Assembly (NCBI RefSeq): GCF_000499785.1
Contig: NZ_HG726020.1
Span: 1,282,316 to 1,346,315 of the forward strand
Origin: Bacteroides neonati
GTDB taxonomy: Bacteria > Bacteroidota > Bacteroidia > Bacteroidales > Bacteroidaceae
Reading direction: 5' to 3'
DNA: 64,000 nucleotides
The translations under genes were made by a program, and so were the position numbers. Below, in pieces: positions 25,701-32,699 of this stretch (the stretch's first letter is position 1; each line of letters starts with the position of its first letter). The notes beneath the pieces are model-generated. The model had not been told where the DNA came from, made no database searches, and worked only from the letters and a program-made list of their open reading frames with translations.

Positions 25701-28700
25701 GCCCGTTCAATTATGCCTTGTTCCTCAGCTGAAGGCATAAACTCAACATCATTTTCATCCACTACACGGAAACGAATATTATCATCAGTGGTGGCATATC
25801 CACGAGCAGCCTTATATTCAGCAAACGGTTTCTGCTTCTTCGTCCCGTTTTTCAGCCATTCATCAAATACTTCACGCGGAACACCGGTAATATTTCCAAA
25901 CCCTTTCCACCCCTCTTCATAGTTTGACATATAAGCTGCTCTAGCATCTTCTTCCGTGTCAAACCCATACATCGCCTTATGTTCATCAAAGGTTCCATCT
26001 TCATTTACTTGGTCTACCACGTACACGCTCTTTGGTTCGAGGTTATCCCCAAGGAACGTGTCAATATGATCTCCATCCTTACCCTTTGTCCCACGAAAAT
26101 AGCCATACGTGTTGTTCATTGAGATTTCCCACTCCTTACCATCCTTATCAACGCCTCGGCGAACGGATCCTTTAGGATTCTCAATAGTAACATCATGCCC
26201 ACCAATCTTCACATGCCCCATTCGATAATTCCCCGCTTCTTTTTGGGCTTCAGTCGGGTTTACATCTACTTTTCGCTGTTCGTCGTGCAATTTTTTCGCA
26301 CCAACTACACGCATCGCGTAGTCAAATGGGTTCTCTCCATCTTTTGCTGATGGAATAGCAATTTGTGTCGATGCTAATTCTCCTAATCCGTCGATTGATT
26401 CCGATTCCACCACATCAACACCAGGGACATCAACCTCATCTGCGCCTCCTTGTCTCCCGATCTCGCTCTCATCAATAACTCCGGATCCTTCGGGCTGCTC
26501 AACGCTCCCGCCTCCCGAGCTTTGGTTAGGTTCTCCTTGAATATCCGCTGTATTTCCTCCGGAGATAGATTCATCAACCGATTCTTTTGTTCCTCTGTCA
26601 TTTTCTTCTTTTATTAATTCGTCTGCAATATCGCCATTTATTTCATCAAAATTAAACGATTCAAAATATTCTTTCAATCTTTTATCCGTTGTCTCCATGT
26701 CCGCCTCGTAATCCGCAATACTCATGCGAGCAGCATTATTCACCCACATTTCATAAGCGTCATACTCAGCCTGTCGTTCCTGTTCGGCCATTCGCTCCCG
26801 ACTTCCTTTTATGTATCCGAATAGATCTCCACGGGTACGAGAAGATGAAAGAATATCTATGATCGTATTACGTCCGGCATTTGCATCAGATTGATCGAAG
26901 AAGTTTGTACCATTTGAAGCATCCATCTCCATCAGTCTCTCTCCGGCTTCCTCGATACTCATGCCTCCATTTGATTTTGAAGAGAACAATCCAAACATTC
27001 CCTTCGCATCTTGATTGCTAAACCCTGTCTCGCGTTTATAATCGCCAAACAACAATGGGAGTTTGCCAGAGCCAAGCATTGCCGCGGTAAACTCTTCTGC
27101 ATTCATAGGATCACCCATGGAAGCTATAGCCTCAGCCGTGACGTCACCCGGTTGCACGCGAGTAGCTTGTATTTGTGCATCTATCTCATTCCAATAATCT
27201 ACTTGCGATTTAACATCCAAAACACTATTCTCCCACGCTTTCTTCTCGGATTGGTACTTAGAAAGATTCGTACCTACTTTAGGCTTTCCCTTCTGAAGCT
27301 TTTCTAAGCGCTTTGTAGCTTCCGCCTTTTGTGCCGCAACAAACTCATCCATTTCAGATTCATCAAGCCCGTAGGAGCGAACATTCTCAAGTGTTGTTTC
27401 TACGGGAACCTTATGGTATAGCTCACTCCCTTTATCATCAACCGGAATGCCTATTGTGCTTGGTGCTTGTTCGATTGAAACAGGATCGATCAGAGTATTG
27501 GCATCACTACTTTCGCTGGATGGCGTTTCAATAGGTTGTTCTATAATAGAGGTTACACCATTTTCACTTGGCAATATTTCAGAAGAAATGTTCTCTTTTT
27601 CTTCTTCATTTTTTATATCACCCGCGATTTCTTCGCCTTCTATGATATTTTCTGTTCCATTTTTCAGTTCTTCCGCATCAATTGGAGCACTCTCTCTAGG
27701 TATGATAAATGACAAAACTTCATCAGCTGAGAAAACATCGACATTTTTCTCCTTTCCATCATGACCTACTATTTTCTCATCAAAACGAATTTCAATATTC
27801 CCGTCGCTGTAAATACTCTGCACAACAGCAGAATGAACAACACCATTGATGTTTAAGTCAACCTCGCTACCAGCCTGCAACGATTCAACCTCTTGCACTT
27901 TCTCTTCTTCGTTGGGTGTCTCAATCTCTTCTGCATGCCGAGCAGATTCTTGCTCTCGAATAGATTGAGCTGTTATTTCCTTCATTACCTCACTATTTTC
28001 GAAGGACTCGACCTTATACAGATCTTCAACCGGACGCATCTCAATATTTCCGTTCTCATCGCGAGTAATAAATCTCTTATCAGACTGCTTGCGATCAATA
28101 ATACCATTCTCCCCAATCACGATTGATCCACTGATAGGATATACATGTTTCTTATCATCAGTAGTCAGTGTTACATCATATACATTCCCATCGGAATGTG
28201 TTGCCCTCTGGATATATTGATTGGATGATGCCACCTTTTCATCTATCGCATCTCGAATCCCGTGAATCATTCCATCAAAACGAGATTGGGCGTTGATAAA
28301 CGAAAGCTCATTCGCTACATCTTCTCCGGCCTCCGACCTCTGCCTCATCAATTCATATCGAGTATTCTCATCAGCAGAGATAAACTCATCATCCAATTTA
28401 CTTTCAATGGCTTCAAGCTCTTTCGCGGCCAGCCGCTTTTCTCTTCTGTCAGCCTCCGCTAGTTTATATCCTGCATCAAAATTGACCTGCGCTTGAACTA
28501 TCTCATTGGGAGTATCACCCTCAGTCTTTCTCTTTAAATCTGCGAGATTAGCACCATGGTATGCTTTTAGTCTTCCGGCATATAGCAATACAGACTGCTT
28601 TTGTTCATCACTTATTTCCCGATCAGACATTGTTTCCGAAAGAATGGAGTGCAACTCTGCATCATCCGCTTCATCAATACGATCCTTCAATGGCTCCCAA

Positions 28701-30367
28701 CCATCACCAATTGCATTCGATGCCTCCATGCCGGCCTCATTTAATTTCTTTTTCTCTTTATATTTCTGCTTTGCATATCCAGCTGTTTTGATACCTGAGA
28801 AGAATCCACCAAAAGCAGAAACGCCAAGGAACGTATCAATCTGAGTATCCACATCAACAAGATCCGACAATTTATTATCGCCAACCGTTAATGCGTTCAT
28901 CGCCATTCCCGCTTGTTCTTCCAAATACTCACCGATAGTACCATTCCATTGCGTTCTCTTCTGGAAGTCATTCACTATTTTAGCGGCATCACTCGATTTT
29001 ACACGTCCTATTATATCGTTCACCTTCCCAAGTCCGATCTTATTCATCGACCTTCGGCCAACATTCTCAATAGCATTACCAATAGGAACAAAATGCTGCC
29101 CTAATAATTCTGATACATATTCTATCGTACTTGCGCCATAGGCCTTTGCGAATGCTTTAACTCCATCGTCACCATCCTCCATGCGATCAAAGCGATAATA
29201 TCCATCAGAGTCAATCGTACTCTTAACTTCTCCCAACATTCGATCAACAGCATCGGAAGAAGTACGAACGACACCCGTAGTTCCTGCCATTGCAGCAGCG
29301 CCGGCCACATCACCTGCAGCACGGGCAGATACACGGGCAATCTTTCCAATAGTACTCTTTGCTGCTTCTTTACCGAATTTCGAAATAAGTTGCTTTGTAG
29401 CAGCCTTACCAACGGCGGCACCGGTACCAGTAGCTGGATTAATCATAAACTCAGCCATAAAAGGAAGTGATTCGGCTGAAGTAGAACCTGCCTTATACCC
29501 TCTTCCCAAGTCTCCAGAGAATTCACCTTGAGCGGCGGCTTCTAAAGCAACGGCATCAAGAAGAGCATCTTCTTCAGCCGACAACGCTAAACCTTTCGAC
29601 TGCTTATCAACAGCAGCTGCGAAAGCAACGTTAGACTGCAAGTCTCTTGCTCCAAAATCCCATGTACTAGCCTTTGATACTTTCTCCCAAAAACCGCGAC
29701 CAAAACCGGACACAAAAGACGTATCGCCCTTTTTCTTTGCCTCCTCGATCATATTAATCGTATCATCAGCCTTTTCCCCACTAATACGAGCTAAATCCTT
29801 ATTCTTTTCAGCTTTCACTTGTGCATCGGTAACCGTTCTTATACCACTACCCATCACAGGATTAAGAGCGGAAGCCATAGCAGTAAACGGATTACTCAAA
29901 GCGTCATAATCAGCTTTCACCTTATCCGCACTTGCATTAAGGTGCATTGCGTCAGAAGCCTTCTTTGCCTTCCTGGCCTGTTCCTCTATTCGCTTTCTCT
30001 CTTCCTCCCTCTTCTGCGTATCGGTAGGCTCATTCATCTCCTTAACAATATCGAAAGGCTTATTTACAGGGATTGGAGTCGTCGGTTTATAATCCTCTAC
30101 ACTATCCATTACCTGAGTAGTTGACGAATCACCAATAACCGGTGCAGCAACAGATGAATTCTCATCGACTCTACCAGATGACCGCCCATCAAACAACCTT
30201 GCATCTTTGTACGACGAAAGAAAATCACCCCTCCTATTTACCGGAATATTATAATTCTTCCCGTTCGCTTCATACCGCTGCGTTGCATCCGGATAAGTCT
30301 TTTCAAAAGCATCGACTTCACTATCCGGGATATTATACGTTTTACTGTTTCTTTTATATATAGGCAT
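19709..30367 (-). CDS. Giant polyvalent ejection-type protein (3552 aa)
   Basis: One uninterrupted frame of 10.6 kb. Order by approximate residue: 1-56, two copies of a YNIP...F...Y.DA motif; about 1000-1300, acidic low-complexity; 1370-1515, an inorganic-pyrophosphatase-like polyvalent module (NYRMGHV, GKDGDHIDTFLG); 1570-1670, an ADP-ribosyltransferase-like module (WFGDW, VVYHGT); about 1797, HEVFH; 1900-1990, polar linker; about 2059, HEVVAH; 2340-2380, a WERGADGKWRYE and HEVQHAI module; about 2980 onward, an LPD38-like region (NPAFVLSNMSRDV); about 3190, a hydrophobic stretch. These are the domain types described for phage and plasmid polyvalent proteins. Its place after gp7- and gp20-like genes suggests it is packaged and ejected into the host. 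Confidence 0.88.
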   Translation of the reverse strand: MPIYKRNSKTYNIPDSEVDAFEKTYPDATQRYEANGKNYNIPVNRRGDFLSSYKDARLFDGRSSGRVDENSSVAAPVIGDSSTTQVMDSVEDYKPTTPIPVNKPFDIVKEMNEPTDTQKREEERKRIEEQARKAKKASDAMHLNASADKVKADYDALSNPFTAMASALNPVMGSGIRTVTDAQVKAEKNKDLARISGEKADDTINMIEEAKKKGDTSFVSGFGRGFWEKVSKASTWDFGARDLQSNVAFAAAVDKQSKGLALSAEEDALLDAVALEAAAQGEFSGDLGRGYKAGSTSAESLPFMAEFMINPATGTGAAVGKAATKQLISKFGKEAAKSTIGKIARVSARAAGDVAGAAAMAGTTGVVRTSSDAVDRMLGEVKSTIDSDGYYRFDRMEDGDDGVKAFAKAYGASTIEYVSELLGQHFVPIGNAIENVGRRSMNKIGLGKVNDIIGRVKSSDAAKIVNDFQKRTQWNGTIGEYLEEQAGMAMNALTVGDNKLSDLVDVDTQIDTFLGVSAFGGFFSGIKTAGYAKQKYKEKKKLNEAGMEASNAIGDGWEPLKDRIDEADDAELHSILSETMSDREISDEQKQSVLLYAGRLKAYHGANLADLKRKTEGDTPNEIVQAQVNFDAGYKLAEADRREKRLAAKELEAIESKLDDEFISADENTRYELMRQRSEAGEDVANELSFINAQSRFDGMIHGIRDAIDEKVASSNQYIQRATHSDGNVYDVTLTTDDKKHVYPISGSIVIGENGIIDRKQSDKRFITRDENGNIEMRPVEDLYKVESFENSEVMKEITAQSIREQESARHAEEIETPNEEEKVQEVESLQAGSEVDLNINGVVHSAVVQSIYSDGNIEIRFDEKIVGHDGKEKNVDVFSADEVLSFIIPRESAPIDAEELKNGTENIIEGEEIAGDIKNEEEKENISSEILPSENGVTSIIEQPIETPSSESSDANTLIDPVSIEQAPSTIGIPVDDKGSELYHKVPVETTLENVRSYGLDESEMDEFVAAQKAEATKRLEKLQKGKPKVGTNLSKYQSEKKAWENSVLDVKSQVDYWNEIDAQIQATRVQPGDVTAEAIASMGDPMNAEEFTAAMLGSGKLPLLFGDYKRETGFSNQDAKGMFGLFSSKSNGGMSIEEAGERLMEMDASNGTNFFDQSDANAGRNTIIDILSSSRTRGDLFGYIKGSRERMAEQERQAEYDAYEMWVNNAARMSIADYEADMETTDKRLKEYFESFNFDEINGDIADELIKEENDRGTKESVDESISGGNTADIQGEPNQSSGGGSVEQPEGSGVIDESEIGRQGGADEVDVPGVDVVESESIDGLGELASTQIAIPSAKDGENPFDYAMRVVGAKKLHDEQRKVDVNPTEAQKEAGNYRMGHVKIGGHDVTIENPKGSVRRGVDKDGKEWEISMNNTYGYFRGTKGKDGDHIDTFLGDNLEPKSVYVVDQVNEDGTFDEHKAMYGFDTEEDARAAYMSNYEEGWKGFGNITGVPREVFDEWLKNGTKKQKPFAEYKAARGYATTDDNIRFRVVDENDVEFMPSAEEQGIIERAKAEGSYLKAPNGVDTNLSPTQWVQVRTKLFQDWFGDWQNNPEGASRVVDENGEPMVVYHGTDSEFFSFNHDKVQRNGFYFAKDKDAVKRFNGGTYVVDAFLNIKKPLHRNYAPVISKKMMDIGDGVIADKISLNEEIPTYVAFYPNQIKSATENNGEYSKENDDIRFRSKEIDNLQTSANEFASQFMVDDIISVLDHDAFVDKLKENGIEEVEGPAINMSNGTILIDSSVVNDENVMKKYVAHEVFHTFVRTELSVDEVEEVGNEIGEEQLNEFLPGYESGDVYQKVNELIAYIGSELQKKDLLARLFTGEISSNYVSEWMIKNLKDDSISKILPLINKILSNYERRRNESKTSVDPYKRGDIEQTVLERRGTGGYADSEREARTGNTKTSHSKKGVLGLLGEEFDISRGTDRESIGANGGVESETSRKERVVSVGRIRNEIQSLTDKLNTHIRVVDNVWEIVDDNPKLQQRKRDSKGWFDSSTGEIVIVLPNASSVEDVQSTILHEVVAHKGLRDMFGGEFDSFLDKVYRDVDGVIREKITALSRKHGFDTRVATEEYLAVLAERGFDDVSEKSAWRKIKDFFMEMLSKVGIEMRAPINDADLRYILWRSYENQIGNNDIFSKAKDVVMRESAKDADVIPHKDNSVENVVRFRFVGEKGAYGLDRAGEATVRLDNLNVAREMENSDKGASSIKMATGWERGADGKWRYETEDGQVNKDVHLSNSFGDTYTCMLGELYNDDSLFDAYPQLGGIGVEFTDMDIENALGSFDGLTIRLDIGYITNGELHPDFIIDYNNDRVIRMPLISVLIHEVQHAIQEIEGFAVGGNPSIFEDPSSMSVEISRLDRSLRNPDNPYAAVGKFLNDRSYDLFRSDFERTEDGKRALNALIFMRKRFNKKKFNEKYKEYVDRGNAPFKKEGYHRIAGEVEARNAQSRMDMTFEERRNSLSRETEDVYRKDQIFLNSSTHSFSIIQDTDNSDTEGIAKQEYEDSLDKTKNRMYRWQEAYQDSMLGLKKMQEAIEKESGDKLKYFEDAYMAENQMSSKSAHETEIYKDKFLIPMMDSVKSLIKNGAKQDEVKMYVMAKHGLERNREFAWRDALRSVENDEGKDFANGIQLEHDAIVSDLKSKLRSGKIDLATYDHEVFNTRSSLAPSYIANRASDYSGLVQLTGEEVNFEIVAKEMVDGFESMHSDLCDVLWEKINAATKQTLKKSYQSGLMTKRIYDKIKGMFDFYVPLRGWNDDVASDVYEYVLSERSVFNAPVKAAFGRKSMADDPFAVIGNMAESGILQGNRNLMKQKFLNMVLNHPTSLATVKTMWYENVGTVDDPVWEQSLPTIEAEATADEIAQAIDNHEARMVELSKSGMATKSTNGISLDYRASKREKSEHSVVVKSGGKEYVVFVNGNPRAAQAINGLTNPDATDHKFMQMIGKVNRQLASNFTTRNPAFVLSNMSRDVIFSTSAIWIKENWKYAKRFDKNIAKNIGAVVGLMARYKSGRLDMRNARDRYFLEFLENGGETGYTAIHNVEEYKKMMDRHVKKSNGTMGSLSSGVHAIVDAVSFMNRCAENVSRFTTYQTSREMGRGIVDSIRDAKEVTVNFNKKGAGGIGAGTIKSLFLFFNAAVQSLNNLKGLHDRSRGKFYTTLGGFSAAGILLPMINNFIIESLIGDGDDDMTDEERAEWKKKRDSYDNLPEWVRKNNFCLWVGGEHFITIPLPIELRAFYGLGEMWYQMGRGNMNGVDGKLDTKKASIEMVNQLTELLPINPLGGNGDAISVLVPDAGKPFYQIFTNRDFFGKPIYKKNDYNELMPAWTKAFSGTAKWMVNSAEFLNEVSGGDKYMTGGVDLNPAVVEHVFEGYFGGMGKTANQLFKTLSMIWDEDERMWRNVPVANRFFTGSDNKISFRKVNDAYYQYLNEYKETEQRLKGYENEAEMDIEKYAEKYDFLNGSKQHERYLIMKEYKAGIDAMRNAIKESDPEEKKGIEMEINLLKMEMIEELGKIE
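24403..24669 (-). CDS. Candidate nested gene within the giant gene (88 aa, +1 frame)
   Basis: An 88-codon frame wholly inside the giant gene, same strand, shifted +1. It reads as a normal soluble protein: MSEEETKAKPRWIHINEE, then EEELED-type acidic helices, KKEFLDYWEKN, and an acidic/basic tail. The ATG follows a very AT-rich leader (TAATTAATAAAATATTATCA), the typical Bacteroides initiation context. The host frame here is a low-complexity linker (about residues 1900-1988), so overprinting would cost little. Expression is unproven. Confidence 0.45.
   Translation of the reverse strand: MSEEETKAKPRWIHINEEISNKLFWSDEELEDMRTQKEKQEQEIQKPHILKKEFLDYWEKNSIFQEEQIEKVSEPMEESKVKPVEKKG
26383..26601 (-). 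CDS. Candidate nested gene within the giant gene (72 aa, +1 frame)
   Basis: A 72-codon frame, same strand and same +1 shift as the other nested candidate. The product looks like a small helical protein (MTEEQKNRLMNLSPEEIQRI, then ELLMRARSGDKEAQMRLM, ending WWNRNQSTD). The ATG is preceded by a purine-rich AAAAGAAGAAA and, before it, AATTAAT. The overlapping giant-protein stretch (about residues 1255-1328) is Gly/Ser/Glu-rich linker. Function and expression are unknown. Confidence 0.45.
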   Translation of the reverse strand: MTEEQKNRLMNLSPEEIQRIFKENLTKAREAGALSSPKDPELLMRARSGDKEAQMRLMSLVLMWWNRNQSTD

Positions 30368-30385
30368 AGTACTTTTTGTTTTTAG

Positions 30386-31645
30386 TTATTCTGCATATTG
30401 AGCGAATGGGTCATTATCTACCGAATATTTAGCATAAGGATCATCCTCAGTTTGGGCAGTTGAATTATTTCCAGCCATCTCATACCGTTTCCTGTAATCT
30501 TTCTCCACTTCAAGAGCAAGTTGCTGTGCACGCGGAGAGCGCATGATGTATTTATCCACAAGAGCAGCAGTTTGCTTCGCATCCGCACTCTTTTTCCCAT
30601 ATCCTCCATTGACCGACTTATAAAACTCTTTTGCTAGCTTTGCGTCCTGAGAAAGCAAATCCTTGTATATCTCACCGGCAATCTGCCCGGAATTCTGCTC
30701 CCAGGTGTTTCGACCAACATAGATACTTCTCTTTTCACCAATCCTCTTTGGTTCGGGAGCTCCGTTTGCTTTCTCAAACTGATACTTGCTATATTCTTTC
30801 TGTTTTCTATCTTGAGCTTCGATACGCTTATTCTGGGCTGATACGGAAGCCCACCCACGAGCAGAAGCATCTTTCTGTGCTTTTTCCTGATTCTCTAGTG
30901 ACTTCTTATTTAATTCATAGTTCTTATCTCTATACTCCTTGTTATCGGCATCAGCTTTTTCCTGTCTTGCTTTATTGTAATCAAAGCGGGAATTCTCGGT
31001 TTTTACTTGGTCATCATGCCATTCGCCAGAGCGCTTCCAATTCGCATCATCACGTCCTTTTTGATAATCGAACACTCTATCTCTATCATATGCAGCCAAC
31101 CTAGATCTACCCCATTCGTCTTGTACTTTCATTCGCTTATCAAGTATCGCTTGATACCTCTTGGCATTAGCAGCACTCATTGAAGTCTGCTCTACATTTT
31201 GGGCACCCTTACCGGTAAAGTATAGGTTAGAAAAGGCAGATACACCGTCTGCAATAGCAGATATCACCGCTCTAGACTTCTCTCTCTTCTTTTCTTTGAT
31301 TAGCTCTTCTTCGGATGGTAACTGTTTTTTATAAAATTCATCTACGATATCACCCGCGCTTCTGAACTTAGGCTGATCTGAGGATGTAGATTCAGAGGGT
31401 AATGCGGTTGCCTGCACATCTGGCTTATCTACTTGTGCTTTACCTTGTATTGCGTCATTAACAGCATTCACCCGAGCAGCCGCTTGAGCATATCCATTAC
31501 TCGAAACGGGAAGTGTAGGATCTGGATTAGACAGAATCTGCTCCGATGGTTTCGACTCTTCCTTCTGCACTACAGGTGCAGTTGACAACTTAGCCTTATC
31601 ACCTCCATTATCATTGCCAAGTATCATTGATTTTATATCTCTCAT
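30386..31645 (-). CDS. Phage ejection/internal virion protein, gp20-like
   Basis: A 419-residue hydrophilic protein. The Pro/Ser/Gln-rich N-terminal third is disordered. A small hydrophobic segment, AVISAIADGVSAFSNLYFTG, follows, then a long charged coiled coil (EWGRSRLAAYDRDRVFDY through repeated YxxNKxxxE) and a C-terminal DDPYAKY/NDPFAQYAE repeat pair. Composition and position between a gp7-like and a gp16-position gene match P22-type ejection proteins that build the DNA conduit through the cell envelope. It overlaps the upstream gene by 4 bp (ATGA) and lies 18 bp before the giant gene. Confidence 0.65.
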   Translation of the reverse strand: MRDIKSMILGNDNGGDKAKLSTAPVVQKEESKPSEQILSNPDPTLPVSSNGYAQAAARVNAVNDAIQGKAQVDKPDVQATALPSESTSSDQPKFRSAGDIVDEFYKKQLPSEEELIKEKKREKSRAVISAIADGVSAFSNLYFTGKGAQNVEQTSMSAANAKRYQAILDKRMKVQDEWGRSRLAAYDRDRVFDYQKGRDDANWKRSGEWHDDQVKTENSRFDYNKARQEKADADNKEYRDKNYELNKKSLENQEKAQKDASARGWASVSAQNKRIEAQDRKQKEYSKYQFEKANGAPEPKRIGEKRSIYVGRNTWEQNSGQIAGEIYKDLLSQDAKLAKEFYKSVNGGYGKKSADAKQTAALVDKYIMRSPRAQQLALEVEKDYRKRYEMAGNNSTAQTEDDPYAKYSVDNDPFAQYAE

Positions 31646-32166
31646 ACTGTAGGGTTTTTAGCATTCTTCAAAGTATCAAATGCTTCCCCTACTCCCGCAC
31701 CTGCACCAGATACCCCACTGATCGCACCAGCGATACTGGCCGCTTTCTGCTTCTCTGCGTCAAGTTGCATTTGCCCTAACTGAGCATCGCGCGATTGATA
31801 CTGTGCTTCAATGGCGTCCTTTCTAGCTTCTCCGTTTACTACGATACCGCTTGTTGTTTCGGCCAAAGCTTTATTTTGAGCTTCTTTCTCAGCTGCTATG
31901 CTTTCCTCTGTTCCACCCATTACAGCGGAAGCACCTGCAGAAGCCGCACTACGCTCTTTCATCATCTCCCTCATGTTAGTGAGTGCAGCCTGCGCATCAG
32001 CTCGCTGTGTACTATCTTCATTGTACCGTCTATCAAACCACGCTTGATTCTTACTCTTTTCGTCAGCAATCATCCTTGCCTGTTTTCGTGCAGACTTGGC
32101 GCCCATGATTCCACCGGCAACTGCGCCACCAATCTTCATAGCTCCTCCAATAATCGAACCTATCAT
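31642..32166 (-). CDS. Phage ejection protein, gp7-like
   Basis: 174 residues. The glycine-rich amphipathic N-terminus (IGSIIGGAMKIGGAVAGGIM) resembles a membrane-inserting segment. A basic stretch and an Ala/Glu/Gln-rich helix follow, with a second small-residue segment, IAGAISGVSGAGAGVGEAF, near the C-terminus. This build is shared by podophage ejection proteins and DNA pilot proteins. It is the first gene of the leftward ejection-portal operon and overlaps the next gene by 4 bp. Confidence 0.65.
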   Translation of the reverse strand: MIGSIIGGAMKIGGAVAGGIMGAKSARKQARMIADEKSKNQAWFDRRYNEDSTQRADAQAALTNMREMMKERSAASAGASAVMGGTEESIAAEKEAQNKALAETTSGIVVNGEARKDAIEAQYQSRDAQLGQMQLDAEKQKAASIAGAISGVSGAGAGVGEAFDTLKNAKNPTV

Positions 32167-32181
32167 AACTTCTTCATTTGA

Positions 32182-32245
32182 TTAATACTTAGAATAATTG
32201 CGCTAATATATCCGCTTTACTTTGTATCTAAATTCTAAGTATTAA
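32182..32245. promoter_or_regulatory. Inverted-repeat operator candidate
   Basis: TTAATACTTAGAAT (32182-32195) and its exact reverse complement (32232-32245) flank the interval between the divergent ejection operon and the small-terminase-like gene. A 14-bp perfect match at a fixed 36-bp distance in a divergent promoter region suggests a binding site for a phage regulator. The regulator itself is not in the window. Confidence 0.5.
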
Positions 32246-32290
32246 CCAACCTACATGATTGTATATGATTGTAGTTTACATTTAAAAGAT

Positions 32291-32578
32291 ATGCCACAGC
32301 CAAAAGGAAAGACAGGAAACCCCAATGGTCGCCCCAAGGGATCAATAAATAAGTCTACACAGAAGATACGCTTAGCCTATGCCAAGCTACTTGAAGATAA
32401 TCTAACCCAAATGCAAAAAGACCTCAAAGCAATTGAAAAGCCGGAAACTAGACTGAAGCTATTGATTGACATGAGTAAATTTGTCGTCCCGGCATTATCA
32501 AGCGTTAATGTAGATGCTTCTGAGGAAGCAAAGAGTGTATTTGAAGATACGTTCAAGAAATTAGCTGAAGAGGAGTAA
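32291..32578 (+). CDS. DUF5681-like protein, possible small terminase subunit
   Basis: 95 residues from the ATG at 32291 (MPQPKGKTG), preferred to an upstream start because AAAAGAT lies just before it. The basic N-terminal KTGNPNGRPKGSINKST motif is the DUF5681 hallmark, followed by two helices ending LLIDMSKFVVPALSSV. DUF5681 proteins are often encoded near terminases and are thought to bind DNA. It is transcribed opposite to the ejection operon. Here it is far from terL, so the terminase role is inferred. Confidence 0.7.
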   Translation: MPQPKGKTGNPNGRPKGSINKSTQKIRLAYAKLLEDNLTQMQKDLKAIEKPETRLKLLIDMSKFVVPALSSVNVDASEEAKSVFEDTFKKLAEEE

Positions 32579-32699
32579 GATGTATAAGTGGGGCGTCATA
32601 TAAAGCGTGTAATGGTCAATTATTTTTTCAAGCTATTCAGTCGTCCCGACGGAGCAATAGAGCGCCCCGTCCGATAACCGACAAAATGAGAAGAATAGT

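Noticed and set aside
29122..29421. 99-codon +1-frame reading inside the giant gene
   Set aside because: Same frame as the two nested candidates, but it overlaps an ordered region and reads as a Leu/Arg-rich shadow without a good leader.
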